The position numbers and the translations under genes were made by a program. This document shows positions 24,447 through 38,248 of a stretch of DNA of 64,000 bases, one piece after another. The notes beneath the pieces were generated by a model. The model saw only the letters and a program-made list of their open reading frames with translations, searched no databases and was not told the origin of the DNA. The number at the start of each line of letters is the position of its first letter. Positions within the stretch are counted from its first letter, which is position 1. The DNA comes from Sipunculus nudus (lineage: Eukaryota; Annelida; Sipuncula; Golfingiida; Sipunculidae): NCBI GenBank assembly GCA_026874595.1, contig CM049321.1, positions 46,617,797 through 46,681,796 of the forward strand, read 5' to 3'.

Positions 24447-25140
24447 CAGAGGTCAGCTCAAAATGAAGGTGTAGCAGTTCACATGTGACCCAATCATAAT
24501 TCAGAGTTTTGTAAAATTCTGACCGGTGGTTATGGAGGAGTTGTCCAGAAACTTATGTGGCTCCAAACAGAGTATCAGCAAAACTCTGTTTTTGGTGGAT
24601 ACAATCATAAAATATTATATACCAGCATTGATTATTTTAAATGTAAATAATATTATATAACAGCATGTGGGAACTAACACACGAAGCCTTCAGTATCCCT
24701 ATCCCCAAAACTTTGTTTTGGTATATACAAATAGTTGCAAGTAGTTTTGTGTATGATAAATAGCTATGTAAGATCTTTACTCCTGCAAAATTTCAGGCTG
24801 ATATGTCAAACCAGTCCTGAGAAATTAGCATGAATATATGCAGCGTAAACATGATTGTAGGTGGTGCCACCTGTCATTGAACCAAAGGTCAGCGGTCAAC
24901 CCAAAGTGAGGGTGCAGCAGTTCACATGTGACCCGATCATAATTCGGAGTTATGTAAAATTTCATACAGTGGTTACAGAGAAGTTCTCCAGAAATCTATG
25001 TGGAGGCGGTGGCGGCTTGCTGCAAACAAAGTATCTGCAAAACAGAGTATTGCAGATACAATCATAAAACTTCATATACCAGCATTGATAATTTTAAATG
25101 TGAATAATATTATATAACAGCATATGCGAACTATTATAAT
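24447..25140. repeat. Tandem duplication, period ~442 bp
   Basis: Two copies share gcagttcacatgtgaccc (24475 and 24917), atcataattcrgagtt, gatacaatcataaaa, taccagcattgat and aataatattatataacagca. No gene is seen. Confidence 0.65.
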
Positions 25141-25341
25141 GTAAATGATAATATGAAAAATTAATTTAAAATTGTTTTAGGGATATTTGTAGTGGACTTG
25201 GTCATTGGTTCCAAATGACCCAGACTCGAATAAGGTAGGTCTGGACACAAACCTCGGACTTGCACTCAGACTTGTTTGGTATGGACTTGACTACATCACT
25301 GTTCATGGCTAGCCCTGATGGGATGTCCTCAGATAAATGAG

Positions 25342-25453
25342 ATGATAAGGAAGTTGCCCCCGATACTTTTGTTATTCATGTAAAACCTTACCATTTCATG
25401 CTTAATGATGGTATTGTCTGGCTGAACTAACTAACTTTTCATATTTGTTTCAG
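25342..25453 (+). other. 3' end of intron with splice acceptor (third zinc-finger copy)
   Basis: It aligns with 1-97 and 7376-7475 (gataaggaagttgcc, ttgttattcatgtaaaacc, ccatttcatgcttaatga) and ends in TTGTTTCAG at 25453. Exon sequence GTTTGCATGTAAA leads to the ATG at 25467. Confidence 0.7.
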
Positions 25454-25466
25454 GTTTGCATGTAAA

Positions 25467-26912
25467 ATGGATTCAAACACATTTATTCCCCAAGACCCAG
25501 TGATGATGATTAAAGAAGAAAACGACCAAGAATATGCGAGCATCATGCCTTCACCAAGGCAAACTGAAGAATCCAAAATTATATTTGATTCTGAAGACTT
25601 CTTTAAAAATAAAGAGGAAAACATTGATGATAACAAATCAATGACTTTTGGCATATCTAACTGTAACGCTACAGTTAAAATAGATTTTACAGAGAAAATT
25701 AAAATACATGTGGATGATGTGGTTTTTAAATCTAATACTACTGATGGAGGAGCAGCTTTGTGTCCAGTTTTATCAGAGTTTTCATGTAAGATAGAACCAA
25801 ATGACTCGGTGTTTAAATGTTACTTATGTGAAAAGAATTTCTCTGAAGAAAAAACATTAAGGTCCCACATAGGGAGCCACGCACAGGTCAGTGTAGGGTC
25901 TTTTGGAACTGACAGGCATTTTTCTGATTCAAATGAAATAGAACAATCCACAGGAAAACCAAATGAAAAAATATTCAAATGTGAACAATGTGGCAAATGT
26001 TTCTCTCGATTATATAGTTTAAATTTGCACAATAGAATTCATACTGGAGGGAAACCATTCAAATGTGAGCAATGTGGGAAGTGTTTCAAACAGTCAACTG
26101 AGCTGACTAGGCACAACCGTATTCATACTGGGGAGAAACCATATAAATGTGAATTATGTGGTAAATGTTTCATCAGCTCTTCTCATCTCATTGGTCACAA
26201 CAGGATTCATACTGGCGAAAAACCATTCAAATGTGAACAGTGCAATAAATGTTTCCTCAGATCATATGATTTAATTCGGCACACCAGAACTCATACTGGA
26301 GAGAAACCATTCACATGTGAGCAATGTGGCAGATGTTTCTCCAGATCATCTCAGCTCTCTGTACACAAGAGGATTCATACTGGAGAAAAACCATTCGAAT
26401 GTGAATATTGTGGCAAGTGTTTCTTCAGATCAAGTGGTTTGACTGAGCACAAAAGGATACATACTGGAGAGAAACCATTCAGATGTGAACATTGTGGCAA
26501 ATGTTTCGTCCATTCGACTGCTCTGACTGTGCACAAAAGAATTCATACTGGAGAGAAACCATTCAAATGTGAACATTGTGGCAAATGTTTCGTCCATTCA
26601 AATGCTCTGACTGTGCACAAAAGAATTCATACTGGAGAGAGACCATTCCAATGTGAGCAATGTGGGAAGTGTTTCAAAGAGTCATCTCAGCTGACTAGGC
26701 ACAACCGTCTTCATACTGGGGAGAAACCATATAAATGTGATTTATGTGGTAAATGTTTCATCAGCTCTTCCCATCTCAAAGTTCACAACAGGATTCATAC
26801 TGGCGAAAAACCATACGAATGCGAACAATGCAGCAAATGTTTTACCACATCGTCAGGTCTAAGTTCGCATAATAGATCTCATACTGGAGAGAAAAATTCT
26901 AAATGTCAGTAA
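25467..26912 (+). CDS. C2H2 zinc-finger protein, last exon (12 fingers)
   Basis: Predicted nuclear DNA-binding protein of 481 residues. The N-terminal module (residues 1-117) matches the gene at 111: MDSNTFIPQDP, IKEE with Lys16 in a SUMO-type motif, QTEES, and IEPNDSVFKC. Finger 1 is isolated (Cys118, Cys121, His134, His138). Eleven tandem 28-residue fingers run from residue 170, nearly all with TGEKPF/Y linkers and GKCF cores. Fingers 8 and 9 ([18 protein letters not shown]) are almost identical, which points to recent internal duplication. The frame ends at TAA after GEKNSKCQ. This is the best-preserved plus-strand copy. About 1.6 kb of duplicated but broken finger sequence follows it. No effector domain other than the acidic N-terminus is seen. 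Confidence 0.85.
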   Translation: MDSNTFIPQDPVMMIKEENDQEYASIMPSPRQTEESKIIFDSEDFFKNKEENIDDNKSMTFGISNCNATVKIDFTEKIKIHVDDVVFKSNTTDGGAALCPVLSEFSCKIEPNDSVFKCYLCEKNFSEEKTLRSHIGSHAQVSVGSFGTDRHFSDSNEIEQSTGKPNEKIFKCEQCGKCFSRLYSLNLHNRIHTGGKPFKCEQCGKCFKQSTELTRHNRIHTGEKPYKCELCGKCFISSSHLIGHNRIHTGEKPFKCEQCNKCFLRSYDLIRHTRTHTGEKPFTCEQCGRCFSRSSQLSVHKRIHTGEKPFECEYCGKCFFRSSGLTEHKRIHTGEKPFRCEHCGKCFVHSTALTVHKRIHTGEKPFKCEHCGKCFVHSNALTVHKRIHTGERPFQCEQCGKCFKESSQLTRHNRLHTGEKPYKCDLCGKCFISSSHLKVHNRIHTGEKPYECEQCSKCFTTSSGLSSHNRSHTGEKNSKCQ

Positions 26913-28552
<1,640 letters not shown>

Positions 28553-28555
28553 GCG

Positions 28556-28680
28556 AGGGCTACACATACTTGTGTGTCTGTTAATGTAAGCTCCCTGTTT
28601 ATTTTGCAGACCGTGCCACCCTTTATGGTTTTCCTTTAACTAAATGCACTATTCCTTTATATTTATTCCTTTCTCTATTT
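28556..28680 (-). repeat. Partial 3' LTR of BEL/Pao element
   Basis: Direct repeat of 34808-34925 (ggctacacatRcttgtg, tgttaatKtaagctccctg, agaccStgccacc). It begins within a few bases of the point where the zinc-finger sequence breaks off (28553). It is shorter than the right copy, so it is probably truncated. Confidence 0.6.
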
Positions 28681-29137
28681 GTAGTACATGTGTGGTTTAT
28701 ATCGACAACTTATAATACCTACATTAACTAAACCAAATTAACCGTAGTTTCAGTTTGAACATTTTTATATGTGCAAGACTGCTCCAAAACATGCATGCTT
28801 GTTTACGTTATTACCTATTATCTTCATAGCTATATTGTTTACGCAAGGGCCAGAACTATCCCACAACAGCTGTAAAATATATATCATCCTATAAAATTCT
28901 ACCATCATTAGTCTAAATATTCTATAATATGAAACTCTGTTAAATATAATCCCTTTTTCTAAGATATATATGTAAACCATAAATTCTCTAAAAAAGTAAA
29001 CTCTGCATATTCTGTTCAAAGTTCAACCGAATGATATCATCAGTATCAAACTAGGCTTCATAAAATGGACTATGCGCCATGCAATTTCATAACATAGTCC
29101 TTCACAAAGTTCATTCTAAAAAGTTCACGAATGTTAC

Positions 29138-30412
29138 TCACAATTAAATGGGCACAACTTGACAACTGGTGTCAACACATTTTGACCCACTTGCACTTTT
29201 ACAACACGAATGTATCCTTCTTTGCCATGGAACACTTGAACTACTCGCCCTAAAGGCCTCCTCCCTCATGCTGAACCAGAATCAACAACAATCACAATAT
29301 CTCCGACATGTAGGTGTTTTATTTCTCTCGCTCATTTTTTACGATAGCGCAACATTGGTAGCCACCCTCGCATCCACCTGTACTAAAAATGTTTGACAAG
29401 TTCTTACACCTATCGCCATCTTTTACGAGGACTGAATTTTGTTTCATTGAGCACTTCATGTGCAAACTGTCCTCCTTTTTGACCATGAAGAAAATGATTT
29501 GGCGTTAGTGGCGGTTCATCCTGCGGATCAGAGGTTGGTATGTGCGTGGTCTAGAGTCCAATAATGCTTCTGCTCCTGTAACCGCAGTCATCAGTTCTTC
29601 TTCCATGATGTCTGCTTAATTTAGAATGGCATTTATAGCCCGCTTTGCTGCTTTGATCAAGGTTTCATGGACGCCACCAAAATGTGGTCTCGATGGTTGT
29701 TTGAAATTCCATTTAATACCTTATGTGTACTTGTTCAGGCGATTTGATCCTGGTCTAGCTGATATATCAATGCACTCAATTCCCAACTTGCGCTTCTAAA
29801 ATTTGTACCATTGTCTGAGATAACTTCCCTGGGGACACCTCGTCGATTAATCATCCGCTGAAAGTCATTCAAAAACGAATCTGTATCCAATCCATACGCT
29901 ACCTGCAAGTGTACGGCACGCGACGGCATGCATTTAAACAGACACAAATATCTCTTTGCTTGAACCCGTCCTTTTCATTTTTTTTAAGAATTGACCTCCA
30001 CATTCCACTGATGATTTGGGGAAAGCCCCCATTGGTGACATGACCCTCGAATTTGGAAGTGGAGCCATGAGCCCAGTAGCAGATTTTCCTTTTTCCCGAC
30101 GACACTGGTTGCATTGCCTCTCTTATTCTTATATCACTTCTTTACCGAATATTACGCGCCGACATTTCTGATAATATCTGGTTCACACCATCAAACATGT
30201 TGCCCATCATCATGATACTGTTTAGCTGTCAGCTTTGTGACACTATGCTTCCTCGGCAAAATAATTGGATATCGAGTATCATGTAACAAGTTTTCTGCAT
30301 ATACAAATCGACTATCGCTTCGCATGTCATCTACCTCATCGAGCCTGGGTCTTAGACCAATGATCTTGCTTGAACTAGGTAACTCCTTCCCTTTTTGGAG
30401 AGCTGCATTCAA
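29138..30412 (-). pseudogene. BEL/Pao integrase and C-terminal domain
   Basis: The N-terminal zinc-binding part is represented by LPRKHSVTKLTAKQYHDDG (about 30200-30260). The core has [20 protein letters not shown] and [16 protein letters not shown] (29735-29947), the latter containing one catalytic Asp. After further shifts the chain ends with a GDIVIVVDSG segment and PLGRVVQVFHGKEGYIRVV. At least four frame breaks are present. Confidence 0.75.
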
Positions 30413-30639
30413 ACAGGAAATGCTTCTCTCTGAACTGCACGAATCAAAACCTACATTGCACTGAGCTCCTCCGAGGTGATTTCTCCTTTCACACGACCAT
30501 CATGACTCTTTTTGACAACACACGATAAAACGTCTCATCCAAGCGTGAACAATTGTCAGCCTTTTCCACCTGGAGTAATTATCTGCATCAAGTCTGGCCT
30601 CAGTTTGACATCGAAACGGTTCAATGTTCACTTCATTGG

Positions 30640-32130
30640 CTATGACAAGATACCCCTTGTCGATCAGCTTCATTTTGTTCTTTACAGTCTGTCCTTCATC
30701 GACCGTATTCTTTGGCCATCCTGATGGCTCTTTTCTCAGAAACTCAGGTCCACCCTACCATAGTTCATTGTGCACATTGATTCTCTTGAAGGAAGGTCTG
30801 CTGGATTCTCCGTTGTTAGAACATATCTCCACTGCTGTGGGTCTGTATGCCTCTGAATTTCTCCGACGCGATTTGCCACAATTGGTTTGAACCTCTAACT
30901 ACGCCCCCTAAACCATCATAACACGTTTTGACTTTCTGACCAGTAACTCATATCTCTCAAATCTAGCTGTAGCACAACGAAAAGAGTGAGTTGCAACCCA
31001 AGCACGGCAGCAACCGTCTCTAGGTGTGTTCCATAGTTCCATACGCGTATTGAGATGCATCTACAAATGTATGGATCTGTATACTCTCTGGCACCTCCTC
31101 TTGCTCTAAACATAACTTGGAACACAAATCTGTTCCATATCAACAAATTCTTCAAACCAATTATGGCCTTTCTTGTTAGTGTTCTGTGAGATGTTCATCC
31201 CACTGCACACCTGCGGCCCACACTTCTTGCATCAGGATCTTTCCATGTATTATGAAAGGAGATATAAATCCCACTGGATAAAATATAGTTGCTATTGTTC
31301 TCAGGGAACAACGTTTCGATATTTTGAAGTTTCTGTCGACAGGTTTTAGATTGAAGACAAATTTGTCCTCTTCAGCGTTCCACCGAACTCCCAACGTTCC
31401 ATCTTTTTACTGATGGTAATGGTCCTTCCTCGAAGTTGATTTGAGCCATTCTTTCCTTGACAGGAATCTCAGATAACACTGTTGGTGAGTTGGTATTTAT
31501 TCCTAACATGCATTCCTGCTTTCTTCGAGAGATCTGCTAGCCCTCTATTGAGCTCCAGTCCGGCTGTATCATCTGCTACAGAATCCATGCTATTGTCCAT
31601 GTATGTGGAGTTTAGGATTGTTTCAGCTGCAGCAGGGTATTCGTGGATGTTACTTCTGGCATGCTCCTGTGCAATGTACTGTGCCAGAAAAGGCGAGGAA
31701 TTGATTCTAAACACTAAGCGCTGGAACTCAAATATATCTGGTGACCTTGATTGTTCCAAGTCTCGGCCAAAAAACTATGGTATGGTCTCTCTTGTTTTTT
31801 TTCATTGATATCTGGGGATACATTTCTGCTATGTCGCAAACAATCGCAAGCGGCCCTCTCCGAAATCGTGAAAGCACGTCAAAAAGATCGCTCTGCAGTT
31901 TGGGCCCCTGGTCATTCAGGGACACCCCTTCCACTTTGGCTGATGCATCGAAGACTACCCTTGTTTTAGTAGTTGGCATGTCAAGCCGCACCACTTTAAA
32001 GTGAGAAAGTAACCACATGCGACACGAATCTTCATCTTTTATCAGACTCTTGGGCACCTTTCGAATATAACTCTTTTCCTCATAATCCCTTATGACCTGG
32101 GTGTATGTTCACCAACTACAGGGTCTTTTA
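30640..32130 (-). pseudogene. BEL/Pao reverse transcriptase and RNase H
   Basis: The 31728-32057 frame carries KTRVVFDASAKVEGVSLND and AIVCDIAEMYPQISM, which hold the first catalytic Asp. The next frame (31469-31759) has the active box as YMDN in place of YMDD, an inactivating-looking change, followed by SMDSVADD. Next come LGVRWNAEEDKFVF-like sequence and the FYPVGFISPF connection (31176-31394). SYWSESQNVL and [11 protein letters not shown] (about 30780-30960) mark the RNase H end. Confidence 0.8.
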
Positions 32131-32363
32131 GTAGTCTTTTCCCTGTTCCATGTAGGCATTGCTCTGCCATCTCAAAGCCCTCTGGCAATTAAGGGCAACC
32201 AGCTTTCCATTGTACAGCAACTTCATATTTTCCTTGATCGAACTCAAGCGACTTCCTGACAACAGACATTGCCTGTTGGTCATCTGGGTTCAAAATTCGA
32301 GCTTCAGACACACCTTTCACATTTTCCACCTCCTAGAACTGACGGAGAGTTGTATTTAATTCT

Positions 32364-33026
32364 TCAAAGATGTTTGTTTCGTGAATATGGGGTGTTCTTG
32401 CGAAATTTGCACATGGTACGAGCTTTCGTGGAGACTGTCCTTGTACACGTCCAGCCTAGACAAGTTAGGCGCGCGCTTAGTTCTCCAATCTTCCCATACA
32501 CTTCTTTTATGCTGTGATGTAGATCAGCATGGTCCAACCCTATCAGGTGGTCAGCGGTAACCTTTCTTCCAAGTTTTGGGAAATCTATACCCCGCAGATG
32601 TTCAAATTTTCTCCTGTGTTCATTCCAATCAAAGACATGCAAATTACCAGTAACCTTATTCACCGTGTTTGCCGTGATCAACATGTCTATTGATCTATCA
32701 AGGCTTTCAATGTCAAATTCAACTTGCATGGTAGCGAATTTCTCTACCTGGCAATTAGATACGTGAACAGCTGTTTTATGCACCTGACCATGCACACCCA
32801 ACTCTGCAGCGATATCTGCATTCACGAATGTTGGTGTGCTGGCATCATCTAGTAAGGCATTCACTTTTATTCTCTGTTTTCTATTTTTTAGTAGTACTGG
32901 GGTTGTGCGGAGAGCGAGGTAGTATGATTGATTACCATTACCTGAGGTTAATGTCTGACTTGTATGCGACCGATCCTCGCTGACACTATCCCCCTCCGTG
33001 CTGACTCTGGGTATTGGTTTGATCAC
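32364..33026 (-). pseudogene. BEL/Pao protease region
   Basis: A 220-codon frame with VNALLDDASTPTFVNADIA, the aspartic-protease D-(S/T) motif in its BEL/Pao form, followed by the family's downstream block (DFPKLGRKVTADHLIGLDHADL). It is the longest open piece of the element. Its start and end are stops created by decay. Confidence 0.75.
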
Positions 33027-33184
33027 TGCTTTGCTAGCAATAGTCGATGATGTTTTTCCTTACATTCTTCAATTCCACAGAACCTACTTTTTCTACAGTT
33101 TGCTCCTTGATTGGCTCGTCCAAGGCACCGATAACACAATCTTAATCATTTTGCATCTTCCCATCGTTGTCGAACAGTTAGTTC

Positions 33185-34160
33185 CTATAAATGCTTACAA
33201 TGCCACACAACATGTTCTCCACCACAATGGTGACAACTTGTCTTGCTGGCCACACGATCCGTAAAGAGGGTCCGATTCTTCCCATTATGCGACGGTGGCA
33301 TCCAAGTGCGTCTGGCAGTCCCACAAACGGCTTCATGTGCCACTGTACGATATTTCGCCTCATGTATTACGTAATCTCGAAGCGTATTATACCTATTTTC
33401 TCTAATATATCGCTGGTAGGAGGCGACCATAATCTGTCATTTTCCGGACCAATGTCGAATATAACATTTGACTGTCCAATTCAATGTAAAGACCAGCGTC
33501 TTTCAGATTTATCATGACAATATCCAACAAATCTGCAAACATTTCAAGATCTTTTGCATTACCTGGTCGTAGAGGTTTTTGGATCTCTGCAATCTGCAAG
33601 GCTATTTTACGTCGCTACCCGCCATATTTTCTGTAAACGTTCCTTGGCTGCATCGTATGCAGCTGCTGAGTGTCCATGTTTTTGAATAACGCCCAGGGCC
33701 TCTGATAATAGATATTGCCGCAACTGCAGCAGTGTGTACTCCGGTGCCGCTGGATCTAGATCAGTGATGCAATGAAAGCAGCTTTCCAATTCTCGTATGT
33801 TTTGACATCTCCAGAAAACACTGGAATGGAGACACCTCTCAACTGTTTCCATAAGTCTTGTTCCAAAGCTCTACTGTCTCTTTGTTGATTCCCATATCTC
33901 GTTTCAGTACGATGTGGCACAAATGGCGGAGCGTGCGGCCTGAGTGGTTGGTTTTCCTCGTCGGTAAGGTTGGCAGATGCGATTGTCAGTCTGTCGATCA
34001 CTTTACCATTAAATCTGTTTACTGTTACGTGTTCTTCTACGTTGCATGTTTTCTCCACAGGGGCTGGTTGGATCGTCTCCTCGTCTGCATGTTCAACTGA
34101 CTTTACAGTGTCCGGCATGCTTTGCCTTTGTCCGTTTCTACGAATACTTGCCACTGACAC
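33185..34160 (-). pseudogene. BEL/Pao gag with zinc knuckle
   Basis: Frames at 33756-34160, 33607-33852, 33402-33599 and 33185-33430 together show VSIPVFSGDVKTYENWKAAF, then YTLLQLRQYLLSEAL, PLRPGNAKDLEMFADLLD, and a CX2CX3HX4C knuckle (CHHCGGEHVVWHC). All are typical of BEL/Pao gag. Three frameshifts break it. Confidence 0.75.
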
Positions 34161-34640
34161 TATATTACTAGCACGCGATGAGGTTTCAGCTCTTCTCTTC
34201 CGAAAATAGGCCGTTACGTCTGTCTGAGCATCAGCGACCTCTTTTCCTTTTTTTTCATTTCATCACAAGTTTTCTCAAAACACTCCAAATTTCAAGATCT
34301 TAAGTATATTTCTGCTAGTTTCGACAAATTTCAAATCTAGTGCATCAACTAGATTTTTGTTTACACTAAACACAGAAGAGCGTTCAGTCTGTTGTTATAA
34401 GTTCTATCAATTTGCTCCTCAATCTGGTAAAAGCAGCCCTCAGCCTGGGCTTTACTGCCTGGAGCTCTGTTGCACGATCAACATTATTGGCGGCTATTGC
34501 ACTAGGTTACACAGTCTTCTGGCTCATTGCACACCCTGTTTCTTTGTTAGATGACATATTTATGCTTTTAATTGCTTGTATTTTTTTTTAAATGTCATAG
34601 ACATGCTCACAGGTTACCACGCTGTGCTACCAATTTATGG

Positions 34641-34925
34641 TCTGATGACCACTTTAGTCCGTGGTTTATTTGTTATTCCCGAAGTAAAATACGCTGAAAA
34701 CAAACAACACAAGACAGCTCTGGTAACCACCACTGTAATTCACGAATTAACATTAAATAAATTGGCCTCAGCTCCCAGACAGCCGAGGTAACCGTTCTTG
34801 ATCCCTGCCAGGGCTACACATGCTTGTGTTTGTTAATTTAAGCTCCCTGTGTATTATGCAGACCCTGCCACCCTATATGGTTTACATTTAAATAAATGTA
34901 CAACCCTTTTAAATTTATTTTTTTC
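34641..34925 (-). repeat. 5' LTR of BEL/Pao element (proposed limits)
   Basis: The right half (34808-34925) is the direct repeat of 28556-28680. The left limit is placed at TGGTCTGATGACC because a primer-site-like TTGGTAGCACAGC (minus strand) adjoins there. That boundary is a guess. Confidence 0.45.
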
Positions 34926-35668
34926 GTCATCCAGTTTTGTTCTTTCCTATATTTTCCACGGTTACAATTAGATACCATGTTATATTAAAACATGAGCTTT
35001 TTTTTTAATTTTCATGTAATTTTTGAAGTCATGAAGTAGAGTGATCTGTACCACATAAGCGGACCTTTACATTTGCTCGGAGAACTGATGGTCAGCGAAA
35101 TTAATCAAGTAAAATGCGATTTCGTAGCAAACACGTCTATATTTACCTATACATTCTTGTTGATTTGTATCCCTATATAATTTCTATATTTCATCTGGAG
35201 CTGCGTAGGATCCCTGGAATGAATAATTGTTGCCAAACTTCTAACTATCAAATAAAGACCCAAAACATTTCATTGTTCGTTTGATCTGCTTTTGAAAAGT
35301 GTTATCCATCCTATTTAACCAGTGGCGCCACGGAAATGTTTACCATTGTTTGCAAGTTTTGTTATGACAAACACGTCATGTTATTCTATTTAAAAATTGT
35401 AGCAGTTTGACGTAGAAACTTCAAACATAGCATCTAGAGAGCTCCTCGTAAATCTTGGAAAGCCTAAGTTAGGTGACTGTAACATGTTTTCTCAGGCTTG
35501 CAAAAAGAATGATTTTGAGTACTCGGGCAGTCATTCTATCCATTGTTCAAGGTTCCTCACAGATATTTTTCACTCTGTCAGTAACATCAATAATTAATGC
35601 ATGCGTCACCTGTTAAATTCAACTGAGCGCCATGGCACACTGACCACATATTATTAAAATAAAAGATA
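34926..35668. other. Spacer, little recognised
   Basis: Contains one isolated AGTGGCGCCACGG box near 35322 but no full repeat unit or gene that I can support. Confidence 0.4.

Positions 35669-35712
<44 letters not shown>
35669..35712. repeat. (TA)n microsatellite
   Basis: About 22 TA dinucleotides. Confidence 0.95.
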
Positions 35713-35715
<3 letters not shown>

Positions 35716-36283
35716 GATACAGTGGAGATACACAAGTATTAATCACGCGGCACTCGAACCTGTCTGAAAGAACACTGTCTAATAAGACCACCTGTCAATG
35801 AAAACCTTTTTATGAACCAAATGTGTTTGCTTGGTTGTAAATCACCTTTCTAATAAGACTACCTGCGAACTAAGACCACTTTGGTCAGTCCAACGGATTG
35901 TCTCATTACTTAGGTTAAACTGTTCAACGTAAATATAAACAAATAAGGTCAGGCTTTGGTATCAACATATTATTACTTTTGTATCATATGGTTATAAATA
36001 GAGATATTCTAGTTATTGTTTATTACTCAATTAATTCTCGAAGTAGACGCCACTACTGTCTGTCCTATCCCGTGACTATTCGGCTCTTTTCTAAAAATTT
36101 TGTAAGATTTGATATTTTCTGTAATATGGGTTTGTGTGTCTTTGGTCTTATAAATCATATCCGTAAATGTAGGAGAATTTATTTCTCTTTACTATAAAGT
36201 TTTTGTGGTATTCCAAAGAAATCTACATTGTAAGGAATGCAAACCTCCGACATGTACCGGATCCACACCCAAGATCCAACTAA
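35713..36283. other. Possible short repeat, otherwise spacer
   Basis: Around 35757-35900, the phrase aacctgtctaataagaccacctg recurs in three degenerate forms, suggesting a small dispersed repeat. No gene is seen. Confidence 0.35.
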
Positions 36284-37226
36284 TTGTATCCCCAGACAAA
36301 GTCGGGGGATACTATGTTTTCATACCGGTCCCGCCGCCGCCGCATATAAATCTTGTTGGCGCGATAACTCAATAAATATTTCACAGATCTTAACCCAACT
36401 TGGTATATGTATCGATATGGGTGAGAGGACGATGCCTATTTAAAATGAGGTCATGACCTTGACTAGGAGAGAGTCCTTGACCTTGAATGGGTCCAATTTT
36501 GGGAAAAATCGCACAAATTCTTACATATCTCAAGAAATCATGCATGGATTGATCCAAAAATCAATTTGCTGGAAGATCATGGATAGGGTTGTCATGTTCC
36601 AGAAACTGGTGGCGCCACCTATTATTCTTTACTTGTTTTCGTGCCGTTTAATACCCCCCAAATTGTTACTTGACAGTACTGTGAGCATTATAAGTCAAAA
36701 ACTAATGGACAGATTTCTTTAATATTATGCATATACATAGATATGGGATATGGGATGATGTTTATTCAAATTGGGTCATGACCTTTCCTATGAGAGTAGC
36801 CTTGACCTTGAATATTGCCATATTTGGTGAAAATCACACAAAATCATTAATGTCTCAATAAGGGATGCATGGATTGGTCCAAAAATCAACTTGACCGAAG
36901 ATCTTGAATAGTAATGTCATGTACCTGAAACAGGTGGCGCCACCTGTTATTCTTTTACTTGGTTTTTGTGCCGTTTAATACCCCAATCATTGCCACTAAA
37001 CAGTACTCTGAGCATTATAAGTCAAAAACTGATGGACAGATTTCTTTCATATTATGCATATACATAGACATGGGTTAGGGGATGATATATATTGAAATTG
37101 GGGTCATCACCTTTTCCATGAGAGTGACCTTTTCTATGAGTGTGATCTGATATTAATTGTTGCTGAAGATGGGGGGGGGGGCTATTCTTAAGGGGGGGGG
37201 GGGGGTTAATTGTCTGGGGATTCTAT
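36284..37226. mobile_element. Tandem-unit element with terminal inverted repeats (~325-bp units)
   Basis: Both ends carry ATCCCCAGACAA in opposite orientation (36288-36299 and 37210-37221). The left end also folds as a hairpin: GTATCCCC (36286-36293) pairs with GGGGATAC (36305-36312). Inside, two and a half units of 325 bp repeat ggggtcatgacctt, aaaaatcac, GGTGGCGCCACCTRTTATTC (36608, 36933) and gtcaaaaactgatggacag. G-runs lie near 37171-37204. It has no coding capacity. Confidence 0.65.
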
Positions 37227-37804
37227 GGCACCTGCGGTGCCAAGAAATATCTAGTTTTTCAGGGGGCCCGTTCCCGATGCTCTGATTTTTTCATGAGTTT
37301 ACGTTCGTGATTACCCGAGTTATTTACGGAAGAACCACACATACACTCGCGTAAGGTAATGAGCGTGTACCCTTTTGGTGAAGGAAATAAATATTTTAAA
37401 TATTGATACTGCCAATGTGCCAATGTATCATAAAAACATGACTTCCTCACCTACGGACTGAATTATAACATCTATATAATTAAGCTCGGTATAATATATC
37501 CTTTAATATGTGGAAGAAATTATCTGCAGTTAGCAGTTTCTCCAAGACCAAATTTAGATATCAAATTTAGATATTCCCATCAAAATATGAAATATATCGG
37601 GCAAACATTTATACTGAAATACCAGTTATTTTTCTTCACAAAAAGAAGCACCATTTTTAAGCGAACTCCATTTCCCGCGTCTGACATTTTATGCTTGATA
37701 CTCCGTATTTCAGTGGTCTCGGACCTGTTATATCATTAAACAAAATGTCTTGATTTAATATACCTGTCACTGCAAAACCCTTTCTTGTCTTAAATTGATT
37801 CAAC
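37227..37804. other. Spacer, nothing recognised
   Basis: No supported frame, RNA or repeat. Confidence 0.4.
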
Positions 37805-38105
37805 CTATCCTGATCTTTCTAATTTTCATCTCCTTTTTGTAAAACCATTCCTTGTGTTCTCTATTTTTCCATTTCCTTTTTGTGAAACCTTTCCTCATGT
37901 TCTATATTTTTATCTCCGATTCGTGAAACCTTTCCTCGTGTTCTTTATTTTTATTTCCGTTTTTTAAACCGTATCCTTGTGTTTATCTATTTTTCATCTA
38001 CCTTTGGGAAAATCTTTCTCGTGTTCTCTATTTTTCATATCCGTTTTGTGAAAGCGTTCCTCATGTTCTCTATTTTTCATCTCAGTTTTGTAAAACCGTT
38101 CCCCG
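37805..38105. repeat. ~42-bp minisatellite, seven units
   Basis: The unit core is TTCCTCRTGTTCTCTATTTTTC followed by atctccgttttgtgaaacc. Unit starts at 37848, 37891, 37932, 37973, 38016, 38057 and 38099 give periods of 41-43. The open frame 37979-38362 is largely this repeat and is not a gene. Confidence 0.85.
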
Positions 38106-38248
38106 TCCTGTTTAAGATTGCTCTATGTTTTGAAGAAAAACAACCTTTTTGTCTTTTTTTTTGCCCAATGCTAAAGACTGGGTCTCCATTGCTCTTATAC
38201 ATTCGACCAATATACAATAAAATATTTCTTCCCCAGGTCACTATAATT

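Larger units (their letters stand above)
29138..34160 (-). mobile_element. BEL/Pao LTR retrotransposon, degenerate internal region
   Basis: The minus strand shows gag, zinc knuckle, protease, reverse transcriptase, RNase H and integrase in BEL/Pao order, split by many stops and frameshifts. The coding region ends near 29138 with a conserved C-terminus (PLGRVVQVFHGKEGY ... VVKLCPFN). It contains no intact polyprotein and cannot be autonomous. Plus-strand frames throughout are antisense shadows. Confidence 0.85.

Noticed and set aside
30237-34209. Plus-strand frames within the BEL/Pao region
   Set aside because: They are shadows of the minus-strand gag-pol sequence.
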